Part shown: one piece after another, positions 11,184 through 20,783 of the stretch
Layout: the number at the start of each line of letters is the position of its first letter
Position numbering within the stretch: position 1 is the stretch's first letter
NCBI RefSeq assembly: GCF_040448675.1
Contig: NZ_CP159289.1
Span: forward strand, 1-64,000
DNA: 64,000 bases
Direction of reading: 5' to 3'
DNA from: Dyadobacter sp. 676
GTDB taxonomy: Bacteria > Bacteroidota > Bacteroidia > Cytophagales > Spirosomataceae
The notes under the pieces: generated by a model
Databases searched by the model: none
What the model saw: the letters and a program-made list of their open reading frames with translations, nothing else
What the model was told of the DNA's origin: nothing
Made by a program: the position numbers and the translations under genes

Positions 11184-12353
11184 ATGAATGACGTTACAAA
11201 ACCTTTGCACATCTACTTCCGGCTCAAGATGACCGGCAACCAACGATTTATTTATTGCCGTATAAGCGTAGCGGGTACCGTCGCGACGGACTTTTCAACC
11301 CATGTGCCCTATCATCCTTCCTGGCAGCAAAAAAGCCAGCTGTTCAATGAGCAAGCCCTGGAAGTCCACAACCAGCACCTATGCGACATCAAGGAGGACA
11401 TCCGGATACTATATCGCGAGCTGCGGCGAACGATGGACGGCGTCACCGCCCAAGATATTAGAAACAGATATTTAAAGCAGCGGGAGAACAGAACTTTGGT
11501 GCAATGCCTGGATCATCATCTGAAGTGGTTCAAAGCCCAGGTCGGGGCTCCGGGATTCGCCAAAGGCACATTAAAGGTGCATACTACCCTCGACCGAGTT
11601 GTCAGAGGCTTTCTGAACCACAAAAAAAGAAAGGATATTTCGCTAGCGCAGGTCCGACTGGCGTTTGGGAAAGAGTTTGTTCTCTACTGTCGATCCACCA
11701 AGCAATACGCCCAAAATTATCTAGTGCGATGTTTAAACTATTTGAAATCGATCATTGACACTGCCGTCGAGGATGGATTTGTGAATGCCAATCCGCTTGC
11801 CCACCTCTCCGAATCAAAGCTTGAACCAGCCGAAATTACATTTATTACAGAAAAGGAAATAGAGCTGCTTCGGAAGACGGACTTACTTACAGCGGGGCAA
11901 CGCCGTATTGCCGATGCTTTCCTACTTCAGTGCTTTACCGGCCTATGTTACTGCGACCTGAAACGCTTTTCTCCCAAAAAACACATCCGTGAAATATGTG
12001 GTGTGAGATGTATCCAATATGCGCGCGAAAAAAGTAGCACATTGTTCACTATTCCGGTTTTGCCATATGTCGACGAGCTTATAGAGACCTACGGCGAAAA
12101 TCTGCCGATTATCAGCAATCAAAAAATGAACGCCAAGTTAAAAGAAATCGCAAAAATAGTTGGTATAGACAAGCACTTGACCACACACGTTGGCCGCAAA
12201 ACGGCGGGTACTTATCTACTAAACCACGGGGTCCGGATTGAAGTCGTGAGTAGGATACTGGGGCACAAATCAATAAAAACCACGGAGACGACCTATGCGG
12301 CCCTACTGCAACAAACAATTATCGACAGTACTGCACATTTAAGAGCAGCATAG
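11184..12353 (+). CDS. int: Tyrosine recombinase / integrase
   Basis: A 389-residue Bacteroidota-type phage or transposon integrase that should catalyse integration and excision at the 20-bp core. It has an N-terminal arm-binding domain, a SAM-like core-binding domain (about 110-200), and a catalytic domain. Visible catalytic positions are the beta-strand Lys (REKSST), HVGRKT (His and Arg II), LGHKSIKTT (His), and the Tyr in ETTYAALL. The Arg I position lies in FTGLCYCDL, where Cys replaces Arg; IntDOT-type enzymes of this phylum are known to tolerate a non-Arg residue here. The ATG at 11184 (MNDVTKPLHIYF) is preferred over an upstream in-frame start. It lies 241 bases from the left core, as expected for the element's own integrase. 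An imperfect hairpin follows near 12415-12443. Confidence 0.93.
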   Translation: MNDVTKPLHIYFRLKMTGNQRFIYCRISVAGTVATDFSTHVPYHPSWQQKSQLFNEQALEVHNQHLCDIKEDIRILYRELRRTMDGVTAQDIRNRYLKQRENRTLVQCLDHHLKWFKAQVGAPGFAKGTLKVHTTLDRVVRGFLNHKKRKDISLAQVRLAFGKEFVLYCRSTKQYAQNYLVRCLNYLKSIIDTAVEDGFVNANPLAHLSESKLEPAEITFITEKEIELLRKTDLLTAGQRRIADAFLLQCFTGLCYCDLKRFSPKKHIREICGVRCIQYAREKSSTLFTIPVLPYVDELIETYGENLPIISNQKMNAKLKEIAKIVGIDKHLTTHVGRKTAGTYLLNHGVRIEVVSRILGHKSIKTTETTYAALLQQTIIDSTAHLRAA

Positions 12354-12594
12354 ACACAAGTCAACTCAAGGCAAGGAAGCACCGGTAATCGTTACCTTAG
12401 TAAATACAGCCTGGGAGTGTTACACATAAACTGTGTAACTCTCAATCTGGGCTGGGGCGGGAGGATTTACAGCCTAACTCATTCTTCAAAAATAGTCAAA
12501 ACCCGAAAGTCGAGCGGCTGAGTGTCTGAAAGAATTATGAAAAATCATGAAGCTAACTTCGACTGACCAATCCAATCCTGCCTAAAGATAGAGG

Positions 12595-13788
12595 CTACAC
12601 AAATGACCACGTCAAACACCGTTCAAAAGTGTTCACCATCATTATTGAAATGTATATAATTAATAGCGCATAGCCCCACCTTCTTTTCAGCAGGAATTGA
12701 AAAATTGGTACGGTTACAAATGTCAAACCAACCGACGAAAAGTATAGATACCTATCTGCTGCAACAGATGGTCTCGGCAGCGGCATTATGTTTAAAAAGC
12801 AGAATATTGAAATTAAAAAAAAACCTAGCCCAAAAACTACGCCTTGGTTGACTGCGATGATTCGCCAAGATCGCTTGAAAAATATCACCAGCATTAAAGT
12901 TAATACCAATGAAAACATGCATTCTTGGAAAGATGGTGAAGAATACCTAATGGATAAATTATAAGGAATAAATGCATGTTGGACATATAGATAAAGACAG
13001 TGTAACGGCATACAAAATGTATGGATTATCCCCGATGCTAGTTTTTTAGGAAAGACATGGGCTAAGCCAAGAGAACCAAGATATGACCAATACAACCCCA
13101 TCACACTAAGTATTAGCAAGTACCCGTGTTTAGCCAATGCCATTGACAGTCCCTTCTTTTGATACATTGCTGCCAGTAAAACTAATATTGGCGGAACCAT
13201 GATTGCTTGTTCTTTAAAACCAAAAGCAGCAACTAAGGATCCGACAGTACTTAGGTTCCTAAAAACACTTGATTTTTCAAGGTTTTTCCCAAATGAAATT
13301 AATGCAACTAGCGAAAATAAAGTACAGCCAAGAATTTTTGAGGCAGCAATCCAGGAAATAACTTCTGCATGTACAGGTAAAATAGCAAAGAAAATGGCAG
13401 CATACAAGGCACTTTCATTTCCATAACTTGTGCTAAACAAAGACAATACAATACAAATTAACCGGTACGTTAGGAGACAATTTGTGATATGAAAAATTAG
13501 CCCCATTGTATGGAAGTAGACACTTTTCATGCCAAAAATTTGAAATACTAACCGGTAGAGCAGCGTGTTTAAGGGAGAGTATTGTCCATATTCAAAACGC
13601 GTAAATATTTGACGTAGCACAAAGGAAATGTCTTTGTTCCAGATGTTTGAGTTGCTCAGCAACATCCAGTTGTCATCTGACGTATATTCAAAATCGAGTA
13701 ATAAGGACGGCCAAAATGTAATCAGAACTATACTGACTATCCGTAAATTGGCAAATCTTTCACTAAGTGTAACATTATCGATCAGCAT
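12595..13788 (-). CDS. Polytopic membrane protein, GT-C / TMTC-like glycosyltransferase
   Basis: About 397 residues with around ten hydrophobic segments. Near the N-terminus an acidic first-loop motif (FEYTSDDNWMLL) is followed by a loop with RFEYGQYSPLNTLLYRLVFQ. This resembles the TMTC/ArnT-like GT-C enzymes that move sugars from lipid carriers onto proteins, where an acidic pair in the first loop is catalytic (family knowledge). The ATG at 13788 (MLIDNVTLSER) is chosen because the upstream extension is not membrane-like. The end (TFERCLTWSFV) falls where such proteins usually continue into a TPR region, so the gene may be truncated. It is element cargo. The substrate is unknown. Confidence 0.6.
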   Translation of the reverse strand: MLIDNVTLSERFANLRIVSIVLITFWPSLLLDFEYTSDDNWMLLSNSNIWNKDISFVLRQIFTRFEYGQYSPLNTLLYRLVFQIFGMKSVYFHTMGLIFHITNCLLTYRLICIVLSLFSTSYGNESALYAAIFFAILPVHAEVISWIAASKILGCTLFSLVALISFGKNLEKSSVFRNLSTVGSLVAAFGFKEQAIMVPPILVLLAAMYQKKGLSMALAKHGYLLILSVMGLYWSYLGSLGLAHVFPKKLASGIIHTFCMPLHCLYLYVQHAFIPYNLSIRYSSPSFQECMFSLVLTLMLVIFFKRSWRIIAVNQGVVFGLGFFLISIFCFLNIMPLPRPSVAADRYLYFSSVGLTFVTVPIFQFLLKRRWGYALLIIYISIMMVNTFERCLTWSFV

Positions 13789-13844
13789 AAACTCTTCAAT
13801 ACCGAGATAGGCTTTATACCCTATCTCGGTACGTTTTGGGACAT

Positions 13845-14291
13845 TTATCTGTTTTTGGGGCTTAGAACATAGTGAAAATATAGCCAGCCAAACAACGCAC
13901 CTGCTATTGCGTACCAAATCGCCTTCAAATAAAAATAGTTGAATGACGACTCCGTTGACAGCGCATATTCACAGATAAGGTAACACCCAACGGCAAGTGT
14001 TGCTGCCAGAGTAATACTTTTAGACATTGTCGGCTTCACTAGTCTAAGCATAGATATATAGGCCACAATCAACAAAACATATATAGGCACAGCATACAGA
14101 ATATACATTGTGCTATAAAAGAACAGTGCCCCTATGAAATTTTTTATTGGAGTTTGTTCATGGACTGGCAATATATAATTATTTTCAATAATGGCTATCG
14201 CAGCCAGTGTGGCGTTAAACAACGCATCAATAAGAATCACCAGTAATGCTATTACAATTATCTTCTTCATAGGATGGTATGTGGCGATCAT
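13845..14291 (-). CDS. Small 4-TM membrane protein, coupled to the upstream lipoprotein
   Basis: 148 residues with four predicted membrane helices (IIVIALLVILIDALF, ALFFYSTMYILYAVPIYVLL, SITLAATLAVGCYLI, AIWYAIAGALFGWLY). Its ATG (14291) overlaps the TGA of the preceding reading frame in an ATGA arrangement, implying translational coupling with the lipoprotein that the IS3 insertion split. No family was recognised. A small polytopic protein coupled to a large secreted or lipid-anchored one could be an immunity or accessory protein; that is speculation. Confidence 0.65.
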   Translation of the reverse strand: MIATYHPMKKIIVIALLVILIDALFNATLAAIAIIENNYILPVHEQTPIKNFIGALFFYSTMYILYAVPIYVLLIVAYISMLRLVKPTMSKSITLAATLAVGCYLICEYALSTESSFNYFYLKAIWYAIAGALFGWLYFHYVLSPKNR

Positions 14292-14629
14292 GGACAATTC
14301 AAGGCACTCAAAGGTTTCGTGCCGTTTAGTACGTCGGCTACGTCATACCAATTAGGGCGTTTAGTAACCGGCTGATTGAGGACCGCGCTCCCTCCGTGTG
14401 AATTTACGTAGTCGCGAATGTTTTTAGTAAACGATCCCCAGAGGCCATCTGCAAGTACGAATTGTATCGGATCGGTTTGGTATCCTGTCGCAATTTTACC
14501 GAGAACCTCTTCGACTCCCGTTGTTATTCGGTCAACTCCTCTTACATAAAACGTATATGTACCGCTACCATTTATATAATATCCAAATTGACGATTTCCA
14601 CTGACTGGATGATACCCTGCATATGGATC
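14288..14629 (-). pseudogene. C-terminal fragment of the IS-interrupted lipoprotein
   Basis: An open frame immediately left of the IS continues the lipoprotein at 15811-17175 when the IS and one GATC copy are removed. The rejoined codons read ...TIHDPYAGYHPVSGNRQ... in frame. The fragment adds about 113 residues (SGTYTFYVRGVDR, FVLADGLWGSFT) and ends at the TGA that overlaps the start of the 4-TM gene. It now lacks its own start. Confidence 0.8.
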
Positions 14630-14661
14630 TGAAGCCTTACCCTAATGAGGACAGTGCACGT

Positions 14662-15459
14662 TTAGACTTTATCCATTTCTAGTTTCTTGACAAACGTTGC
14701 CGGTGCTAAGCCAGCCAGTGCTTGATGCGGATGAAATCGATTGTAATCTTCCATCCATTCGTCAGACAAAATACGAACCTGTTCAAGGGATTCAAATAAA
14801 TAGGCATCTAAGACATCCTCGCGATAAGTGCGGTTCAATCTTTCCACATACCCATTTTGCATCGGTTTTCCTGGCTGAATATAGTGGATTGCGATGCCTT
14901 TATCTTCACACCATTGCCTGAATTTATCTGCTAGAAATTCAGGCCCATTGTCAACCCGAATTTGTTCGGGGTATGGTCTGACTAATGCTATTAGTTCCAA
15001 AACATCGATTACTTTCTGAGCAGGAAGTGAAAAATCTGCATGTGCTGCAAGTACTTCTCTGCTGCAATCATCCAGAATTGTCAGCACTCGGATCTTACGT
15101 TTATTCACCAGCGCATCAGAGACAAAGTCCATGCTCCAACTCTTGTTTGGCTCACTGGGTACCTGTAAGGGCTGCTTGATTCGAGCTGGTAAACGCCGTT
15201 TGTGACGACGGCGATGCTTCAAATTTAGCAGTCGGTAAACTCTTAGAACCCTTTTGCGGTTCCACACTAAACCCTCATTGCGAAGTTTCCCATAGTAGTC
15301 GTCAAAGCCTCTTGTCGGGTAGGCTTCCGCATATGCTCGTAATTTTTCAATCACTGGCTGATCATCTTTTCTGCTACGGTAGTACCACTTAGATCGATGT
15401 AACCCAACTACCCGGCAAGCCCTGCCAACGGATACTTTTTCTTCAACAGCCCACCCCAC
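14662..15459 (-). CDS. IS3-family transposase OrfB (DDE integrase core)
   Basis: 265 residues from the listed start, made as the OrfAB fusion by -1 slippage at an A7 run near the end of orfA; reading through gives IIEKKAVEPCRQKELVGW. It has an HTH_21-like region (HRSKWYYRSRK, GLVWNRKRVLRVYRLL) and an rve core with the catalytic triad: Asp in SMDFVSDAL, Asp in RVDNGPEF, and Glu in NGYVERLNRTYRED. It cuts and joins the IS ends. It appears intact. Confidence 0.93.
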   Translation of the reverse strand: MGWAVEEKVSVGRACRVVGLHRSKWYYRSRKDDQPVIEKLRAYAEAYPTRGFDDYYGKLRNEGLVWNRKRVLRVYRLLNLKHRRRHKRRLPARIKQPLQVPSEPNKSWSMDFVSDALVNKRKIRVLTILDDCSREVLAAHADFSLPAQKVIDVLELIALVRPYPEQIRVDNGPEFLADKFRQWCEDKGIAIHYIQPGKPMQNGYVERLNRTYREDVLDAYLFESLEQVRILSDEWMEDYNRFHPHQALAGLAPATFVKKLEMDKV

Positions 15460-15482
15460 AAGTTCCTTTTGTCGACAAGGCT

Positions 15483-15749
15483 CTACAGCTTTTTTTCGAT
15501 GATGTCCTTTGCAAGTTTGTAATCCAGGCTTAGTTCCGCATACATCTGCTTCAATCGTCGATTTTCATCCTGCAAAGCCTTCAGTTCTTTCAATTGCGCA
15601 GCTTCCATACCACTGTATCTTTTGCGCCAATTGAACAACGTTGCCTTGGAAATGCCGTATTCGCGGCAAACATCCATGGCTTCTCGGCCACCCTCATACT
15701 GTTTGAGGATCGCCACGATCTGGGTCTCTGAGTAGTTTTTCTTTTTCAT
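15483..15749 (-). CDS. IS3-family OrfA (HTH_Tnp_1)
   Basis: 88 residues. An N-terminal helix-turn-helix (SETQIVAILKQYEGG, YGISKATLFNWRKRYSG) binds the IS ends, and a C-terminal leucine-zipper-like coiled coil (LKALQDENRRLKQMYAEL) drives multimerisation. It ends IIEKKL just after the A7 slippery run used to reach orfB. Confidence 0.93.
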   Translation of the reverse strand: MKKKNYSETQIVAILKQYEGGREAMDVCREYGISKATLFNWRKRYSGMEAAQLKELKALQDENRRLKQMYAELSLDYKLAKDIIEKKL

Positions 15750-15810
15750 GTGACAGTTAAAATTAGCTCATTTCGAGTCTAATCCTACACTGTCCTAAAT
15801 TCGGGAAAGC

Positions 15811-17175
15811 CTACAGATCGTGTATAGTAGAGAAGATCCAGCTGTCAGATGACTTTTGAGATGTGACAACTGCGCCATTCTGTGGGCCAGGGACATCGAT
15901 GAATACGACTGATGTATAAGGATCATTTATCCATTTCGACTGTTCTCCTGGTATTTGTGGATGACCTTCAAATGTGGTTCCTCCACCGCCAGTAGCGAAG
16001 CTGTTTATATTTTGTCTAAGGTACTCAAGAAATCCACTAGGATTGTTTGTATATCCTGCTGGAAGAGTTGATACCGTAACTGAAAACCAATCGCAGTTTA
16101 CGACTGTTCCATTAGCTGTACCGAGGGTCTGTAGGTAATACGGATTGAAAAGTGTCATAGAATTTAATTGCGCCAATCTATCTAATACACTTTGCGAAGG
16201 GACGAATTTTGATAAGGGGACCCACGAGGCGACATTCTGCGGGCAATCAGTAGTGTTAAGCAGAGACATGGGGTTATTCTGAATCTGATTCACGACCTGT
16301 CCCCTGTCCCAAATTGCAGCAACGGCTGGATTATTTGGATCAACATATGTCCCACCCATTCCAGGAGGAATAGAATAACCAAGGTTAGGATTAGAGGTAT
16401 CGATACAGGTGACATTCAATATTTGACATGTAGAAGTAACACCGCTACAGTTTTCCAAAGCCCCTGTTTGAGAATTCCGGCTGCATGCGTAGTAATGGAA
16501 ACATGATTCTATTATGCAGGCATTGGTGCGGCCATCTGTTGAACTACTCCCATTTGTACTAATTGAGTTAATTGTACTAGCCACTTTTCCCCTCTTCACC
16601 ACGAAGCCAAAGAGAAAATTTTCGTTCCAGTCAAAGTATTCCACCAAACCGCTAAAGTTAGCCCATTTGATTCCTGCTGGACCTTTTTTCTTTTTTGTAT
16701 CAAAAGATATAATTCTTTGTACGCAACTTTCGACTTTTCCATCTCTGGTCTTAAAGACAACCAAATTGTTAAGATGATTTATTTCTTTTTTTCTAAATTC
16801 CTCTTTCTTTGGCTTCGACCCCTTAGCTTCGTCGCCAGCTAAGTACATAGTCTCGTCCATCAATTTGTACTTCAGGGGGGCAACTACAATGTTTCCTTCA
16901 ACGTTTGGTAGCTGATATGTAAATGCCGCATCGAAGTTTACATCTTTCTCAATCGGGTGCCCAGTCATTTCTGCCGTCAACCTATTGCCTTCGGGTGCAG
17001 GTGTAAGGCTCAAAATATCTTTGTAGTATTCCTGAGCCTCTCCAATCGTGAGCTTGTCTAACATCTGCTCTTTGCTGGTCAGTGTGTGGGTGTCGGGGTC
17101 AAGTTCACGACACGAAATTATCAATATCAAGAAAAAGGATATGATGCTAACTGATACCGTATTAAACTGTTTCAT
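15811..17175 (-). pseudogene. Lipoprotein, N-terminal part, interrupted by the IS3 element
   Basis: 454 residues as read, about 567 before the insertion. It begins MKQFNTVSVSIISFFLILII followed by SCRELD, a lipobox, so it is a lipid-anchored envelope protein. The middle is Cys-rich (CIIESCFHYYACS, CQILNVTCID) and followed by a Gly/Asn-rich stretch. No enzyme motif was recognised. The stop TAG lies inside the IS terminal repeat. With the fragment at 14288-14629 and the coupled 4-TM gene it formed a two-gene cargo unit of the element; function unknown. Confidence 0.8.
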
Positions 17176-17735
17176 GGATCTTGCGTTTAAATATTTAATA
17201 GTTAACCTTAATTAAGTTACACTACTGATCCAGTCGTCACGAATATAGCAGGCTAAATGTTCACGCATGGTAAGCATTTAAATGTTAGGCTACTGTTGAT
17301 AAAGGATAGATTTACAACGAGTATTAGTTTGATGATGTGTCGAAATATAACGACAAATTTTGTTTTACCAAATTAAAATTTGTCGTTATATTTTGATTCT
17401 TAGTATAGAACAAACATCTCATAATATGTATAAATATCAGCTACAAAATTCTACACCATAGAAACAACCAGTATTTGGCCCCGCCATCTAGGCCTCAAAA
17501 TCTTTTTTGCCGCCTAGAAACGTAGAAACGATGCTAATGGATCATCAAAACGCACAACGACAGAGCTTCCGGGCGTCAATTGACACATATTGCCCGACAT
17601 ACCGCCGGTACCATTTATACGCCGTGAAAGAAAAAAGTAACGGTCCTAGCTGAAAATATTCTCAATCGGTATGTTTGAGCGGATTTTCTGTGCAGTCCGC
17701 TCCTTAAAAGGCTCACTTTGTTGCTCACACACAAA
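17176..17735. other. Intergenic region between cargo and structural module
   Basis: 560 bases without a convincing gene. It is AT-rich at 17200-17460 and holds one long perfect hairpin (listed separately). It lies between the ends of the structural operon and the lipoprotein's upstream side, so it may hold the lipoprotein's promoter. Confidence 0.5.
17343..17393. repeat. Perfect 19-bp AT-rich hairpin
   Basis: Arms 17343-17361 and 17375-17393 are exact reverse complements (AAATATAACGACAAATTTT) around a 13-base loop. There is no GC-rich stem and no adjacent gene end, so it is not a typical terminator. In an element with an HUH Rep it is a candidate replication or packaging hairpin (inference). 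Confidence 0.6.
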
Positions 17736-17766
17736 AAAAGCCAGCCCGGAACCCAGGCTGGCTTTT
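17733..17766 (-). terminator. Rho-independent terminator of the structural operon
   Basis: An 11-bp stem (17736-17746 with 17756-17766) runs into a T7 tract on the minus strand. It lies 35 bases beyond the stop of the last gene of the long minus-strand operon (17801). Confidence 0.9.
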
Positions 17767-17800
17767 CGATCATCAACAATACTAAAAACCAAATTAACCC

Positions 17801-19882
17801 CTAAACAACTCTAGACACTGTCTGCCGGCCGTAAACCCGGCCAAGGTTCACGCCGTCGATTATCACGTTGTCCTCATATTCGTGAGGCGCCAGATGACCA
17901 TTGTAGTAAATAAGCACTTTCCCGGCGTTGCCCGATCCGCGCAGTGAAATCCCCTTTCCCTGATCGAGCGCGTCGCGCACGGCAAAGAAATGCTGGTTCA
18001 CCGGGCCGAAGCCGTTCAAGTGCGAACCGGCCGCACCGGGCTGGGCGATGAAAGTACCTTTGCTGGATTGGTAGGAGACGTGTTCGAGGACCTGGATACG
18101 GTCGCGGATGGCCCAAACGGCCTCCGACCCGGCGTAATAGGCGTCGATCGGGCATGCCCACAAGCGGTGCATCAAGCCGGTATCGCTGTTGACCGGTGCG
18201 CCGTTCTGGCCGGAAACGTATGGCTCCCAATTCCCGCCGGTCTTTTTCCAGAATACCGGCTGGTTTGTCCACCAGTGCAACTTCGAAGCGTCGGTGCCGA
18301 AGCGGGCGCCGGGTGCATTCCAGAGTGCGACGCCATTGAAAACAAGCGTGCACCAGAACCCTGCCGTGAAGGCTTCCTCCCAGGGCATGGGTATCTCAAG
18401 GTTTTCTTTGCTGTGTAGTTCGCCGTTCGGGTATGGGATGATTTCGCCGGTACTGGCATATTCGATACCAAAACCGATGGGTTCGACCATGCTTTGCGCT
18501 TTTGCCCAGCCGAAGCCGATAATGTTGGCCTCGCGGTCCTGCCCCTGGTAGGTTTTGGTTCCGATCTTGACACGCTCGTTCACATAGATGATTTCGTAGG
18601 GAAGCATTTTCACATCGTTATACATGTAGCGCGAATGGTTCACATTCCGGACGTTGACCGCGCCCGTCGTGTAGTACTTGCAAGGCCCTGCCCATTGGGA
18701 AGTGGCCGGGTCGTATATGTCGTGGATGTGGGTAGTCAAAGACTCCTCGTACACGGCGCGGTCGTAGCGAAGCGCGTCGGTACGGATGAGCCCGGCCACA
18801 TTGTCAATCCCGTAAGATCCATACAGGCCGGTGTCCCGCTTGTTGGTCGGCCCATGGACCTGAACGATCCGATCCAATGCGCCCTTGTAGAAATGGTACA
18901 TCTTTTCATCGATCTGTGGGTCCTGCCCTTGCATATTTTCCGGGTACTCGTCGGTAAGAACGAAGCGTTTGGACGGCCCGGAGCGCTCAATCCAGCCTTT
19001 TCCCTGGTCGTAGAACCAGCTTTCCGGCTGTATCGTAGCATCGCCCTTACGTGGCGTGTTCCATGTTTTCGGCTGCGGCGATGGATTGTTGTAGTCTAGG
19101 TCGGTATTTACTCCGAGGTTCTGGTACTGCTGCGCGGTGCTTCCCCTGTTCTGGTCTACCAGGCAAAAGAACTTTTTGTAAGCCGTCCAATCCTTTGCTA
19201 CGGCCACCGACGGGAATACCAGGTGCCGGGATACCCGAAGCCAACGGGGCACAGCGGAATTTCCCTGCGAGGCCGTTGTTTTCACGGACAGGAATATTTC
19301 GGAAAGCCGGCTGTTGCTGGCATTCACGCCGCCGTTCCAACCGGAAAGTTTCTGTTTGAAGGCCCCCAGATTGGGCGCCACGTTCTCGTCGGCCACAAAC
19401 TGGCGGAGCGTGTAAATACCATCAGGAAGGTACACGCCCGCAAACTTATTGTAAGTGCCGTTCGAATTTTGGAATACACAGTAACCCAGCATGTAGTAGA
19501 CACGCATGTTACCGATCTTGTTAGTCGTGCCGTCGAAATTAAGCCCTGGCGTTACGTCGGTAATCGTGCCGTCGTCGTTGAACTGGATTGCAAATTCCGG
19601 CGTACGGGAAAAGGTAAATTCCCGGCCGCCTTTGCTGATGGAATAGCTACCGAGTGCGGCGTCGGCATTGGCGCTGTAATCAGGTAAGGCCGAAGAGCCG
19701 CCGCCGGTTCCGGTTTGATCCTTGTTGCCGGTGGTATCACTGGATGTCGTCGGTTTCTTTGACAGTTTGGCAACAATGAAAACGGCCAGCACGACAACGG
19801 CCAGGGCAATGTATTTCCGGTTGGCTTTTTCGGCAAAGAACGCCTTTACCTTTTTTGCGACGGGTTGTTTCTTCTTTGCCAT
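17801..19882 (-). CDS. Large membrane-anchored element protein (candidate spike or receptor-binding protein)
   Basis: 693 residues. A Lys-rich cytoplasmic N-terminus (MAKKKQPVAKK) is followed by one TM segment (YIALAVVVLAVFIVAKL), a Gly/Thr/Ser linker and about 600 residues of non-repetitive soluble sequence rich in Trp and Tyr. No family was recognised. It is the largest product and the last gene of the operon. N-in anchoring with a big exported domain would suit a spike or host-recognition protein (inference). The ATG at 19882 lies just past the TGA of the upstream gene (19884-19886); an in-frame TTG upstream is less likely. The small, single-TM neighbours rule out a simple host metabolic role. 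Confidence 0.7.
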   Translation of the reverse strand: MAKKKQPVAKKVKAFFAEKANRKYIALAVVVLAVFIVAKLSKKPTTSSDTTGNKDQTGTGGGSSALPDYSANADAALGSYSISKGGREFTFSRTPEFAIQFNDDGTITDVTPGLNFDGTTNKIGNMRVYYMLGYCVFQNSNGTYNKFAGVYLPDGIYTLRQFVADENVAPNLGAFKQKLSGWNGGVNASNSRLSEIFLSVKTTASQGNSAVPRWLRVSRHLVFPSVAVAKDWTAYKKFFCLVDQNRGSTAQQYQNLGVNTDLDYNNPSPQPKTWNTPRKGDATIQPESWFYDQGKGWIERSGPSKRFVLTDEYPENMQGQDPQIDEKMYHFYKGALDRIVQVHGPTNKRDTGLYGSYGIDNVAGLIRTDALRYDRAVYEESLTTHIHDIYDPATSQWAGPCKYYTTGAVNVRNVNHSRYMYNDVKMLPYEIIYVNERVKIGTKTYQGQDREANIIGFGWAKAQSMVEPIGFGIEYASTGEIIPYPNGELHSKENLEIPMPWEEAFTAGFWCTLVFNGVALWNAPGARFGTDASKLHWWTNQPVFWKKTGGNWEPYVSGQNGAPVNSDTGLMHRLWACPIDAYYAGSEAVWAIRDRIQVLEHVSYQSSKGTFIAQPGAAGSHLNGFGPVNQHFFAVRDALDQGKGISLRGSGNAGKVLIYYNGHLAPHEYEDNVIIDGVNLGRVYGRQTVSRVV

Positions 19883-19883
19883 A

Positions 19884-20583
19884 TCAGTCTTCAATAAAAA
19901 TCGTCAGGGAAACAGGACTTGCATCGGTGGGATTGGCAAGGTCGCTGTTATACGAGAAAACACCTATTTGTCCATCAACGCCCGGATCAACATTCACACT
20001 AATTTTAACGGGTGCTACGTCCTGGGAAATAATGACGCGCTTAATCCGGGAAAACCGGTCAACGCCTGGGGCGGGGACGTCTATGTTGTCCGTCCCCTGC
20101 GGCCCTAAAACCGGCGGGTCGTAGTTTACCTGCACGACGTATACATTCCATTCACCCCAGGTAAAAGGCCCCCCCACCGGCATTGCTCGACCGCTTCCGT
20201 TGATCCAGGAACGGGGTGTCATTGGCCGTAATGGTCTGCACCACATGCCCCTCCGCGTTCTTTTCGACAAACAGCGTCCCGAAAAACGGCCAGCCATCCT
20301 GGGGCCTGATATAATACATCGAAAGACCTTCGGGGTAGTCTTCCGGCGCCCAGGTGATCGGCGGGTGCGTAATGGTGTCGGGAATGATCGTCTGCATGGC
20401 CAGGTTCGTAACGGCATTGAACGCCTTCCGGAAGTTGAGCGGCGTGATGGCCCGAACCTTGTTGTCCTTGATCTGGCCGTAATGCCAACGGGCCTTCTTT
20501 TCCAGCGTGGATGTGTCCGGGGCTTGCCCGAAAGTAAGTGTGCCCGCCAGCGCGAGCAGCGCGAAAAGGATGTACTTTTTCAT
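19884..20583 (-). CDS. Exported element protein of unknown function, frameshifted
   Basis: About 232 residues after repair. A signal peptide (MKKYILFALLALAGTLTFGQ) precedes a soluble domain with PEDYPEGLSMYYIRPQDG and, after the break, PFTWGEWNVYVVQVNYDPP and a beta-rich C-terminus ending SLTIFIED. The break lies in a C7 run (20169-20175); with six the codons read NAGGGPFTWGEW, joining the two open frames seamlessly. It is probably a virion or envelope-facing protein. The overlap with the next gene is tight, as throughout the operon. Confidence 0.75.
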
Positions 20584-20609
20584 GTTGCGATGAAGTATAA
20601 TTTGATGTA

Positions 20610-20783
20610 TTAGGCAAAAGCCGACGATTCGAGCGACGCAAGCCGTTTTTCGACGTCCTTATTGATGGCGTCCTGACCGGCTTTGTAGTCTGCAAACTGT
20701 TTCTGCGTGACGTAGCTCGCCTTGATCCTGCGCTGAATGTCGAGCAGGATCACGATGATAAAAATGGCTGCGAGTAGTTTCAT
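20610..20783 (-). CDS. 57-residue single-TM protein
   Basis: An N-terminal membrane helix (MKLLAAIFIIVILLDIQRRI) precedes a charged, probably helical tail (YKAGQDAINKDVEKRLASLE). Its ATG overlaps the TGA of the holin-like gene upstream (ATGA). Part of the probable lysis cluster; function unknown. Confidence 0.7.
   Translation of the reverse strand: MKLLAAIFIIVILLDIQRRIKASYVTQKQFADYKAGQDAINKDVEKRLASLESSAFA

Larger units (their letters stand above)
14630..15815 (-). mobile_element. IS3-family insertion sequence, complete
   Basis: 1,186 bp with imperfect terminal inverted repeats beginning TGAAGCCTTACCC and TGTAGGCTTTCCC, both ending in AGGACAGTG. It is flanked by a 4-bp direct repeat GATC (14626-14629 and 15816-15819), the target duplication. 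It carries orfA and orfB in the usual -1 frameshift arrangement. It interrupts a lipoprotein gene, giving that gene its stop inside the terminal repeat (TAG at 15811-15813). Intact ends and reading frames suggest a recent insertion. Confidence 0.88.

Noticed and set aside
18494..19099. A 201-residue plus-strand ORF opposite the large membrane-anchored protein
   Set aside because: Antisense shadow in GC-rich sequence with no motif; the minus-strand frame is continuous and has a signal/TM start.
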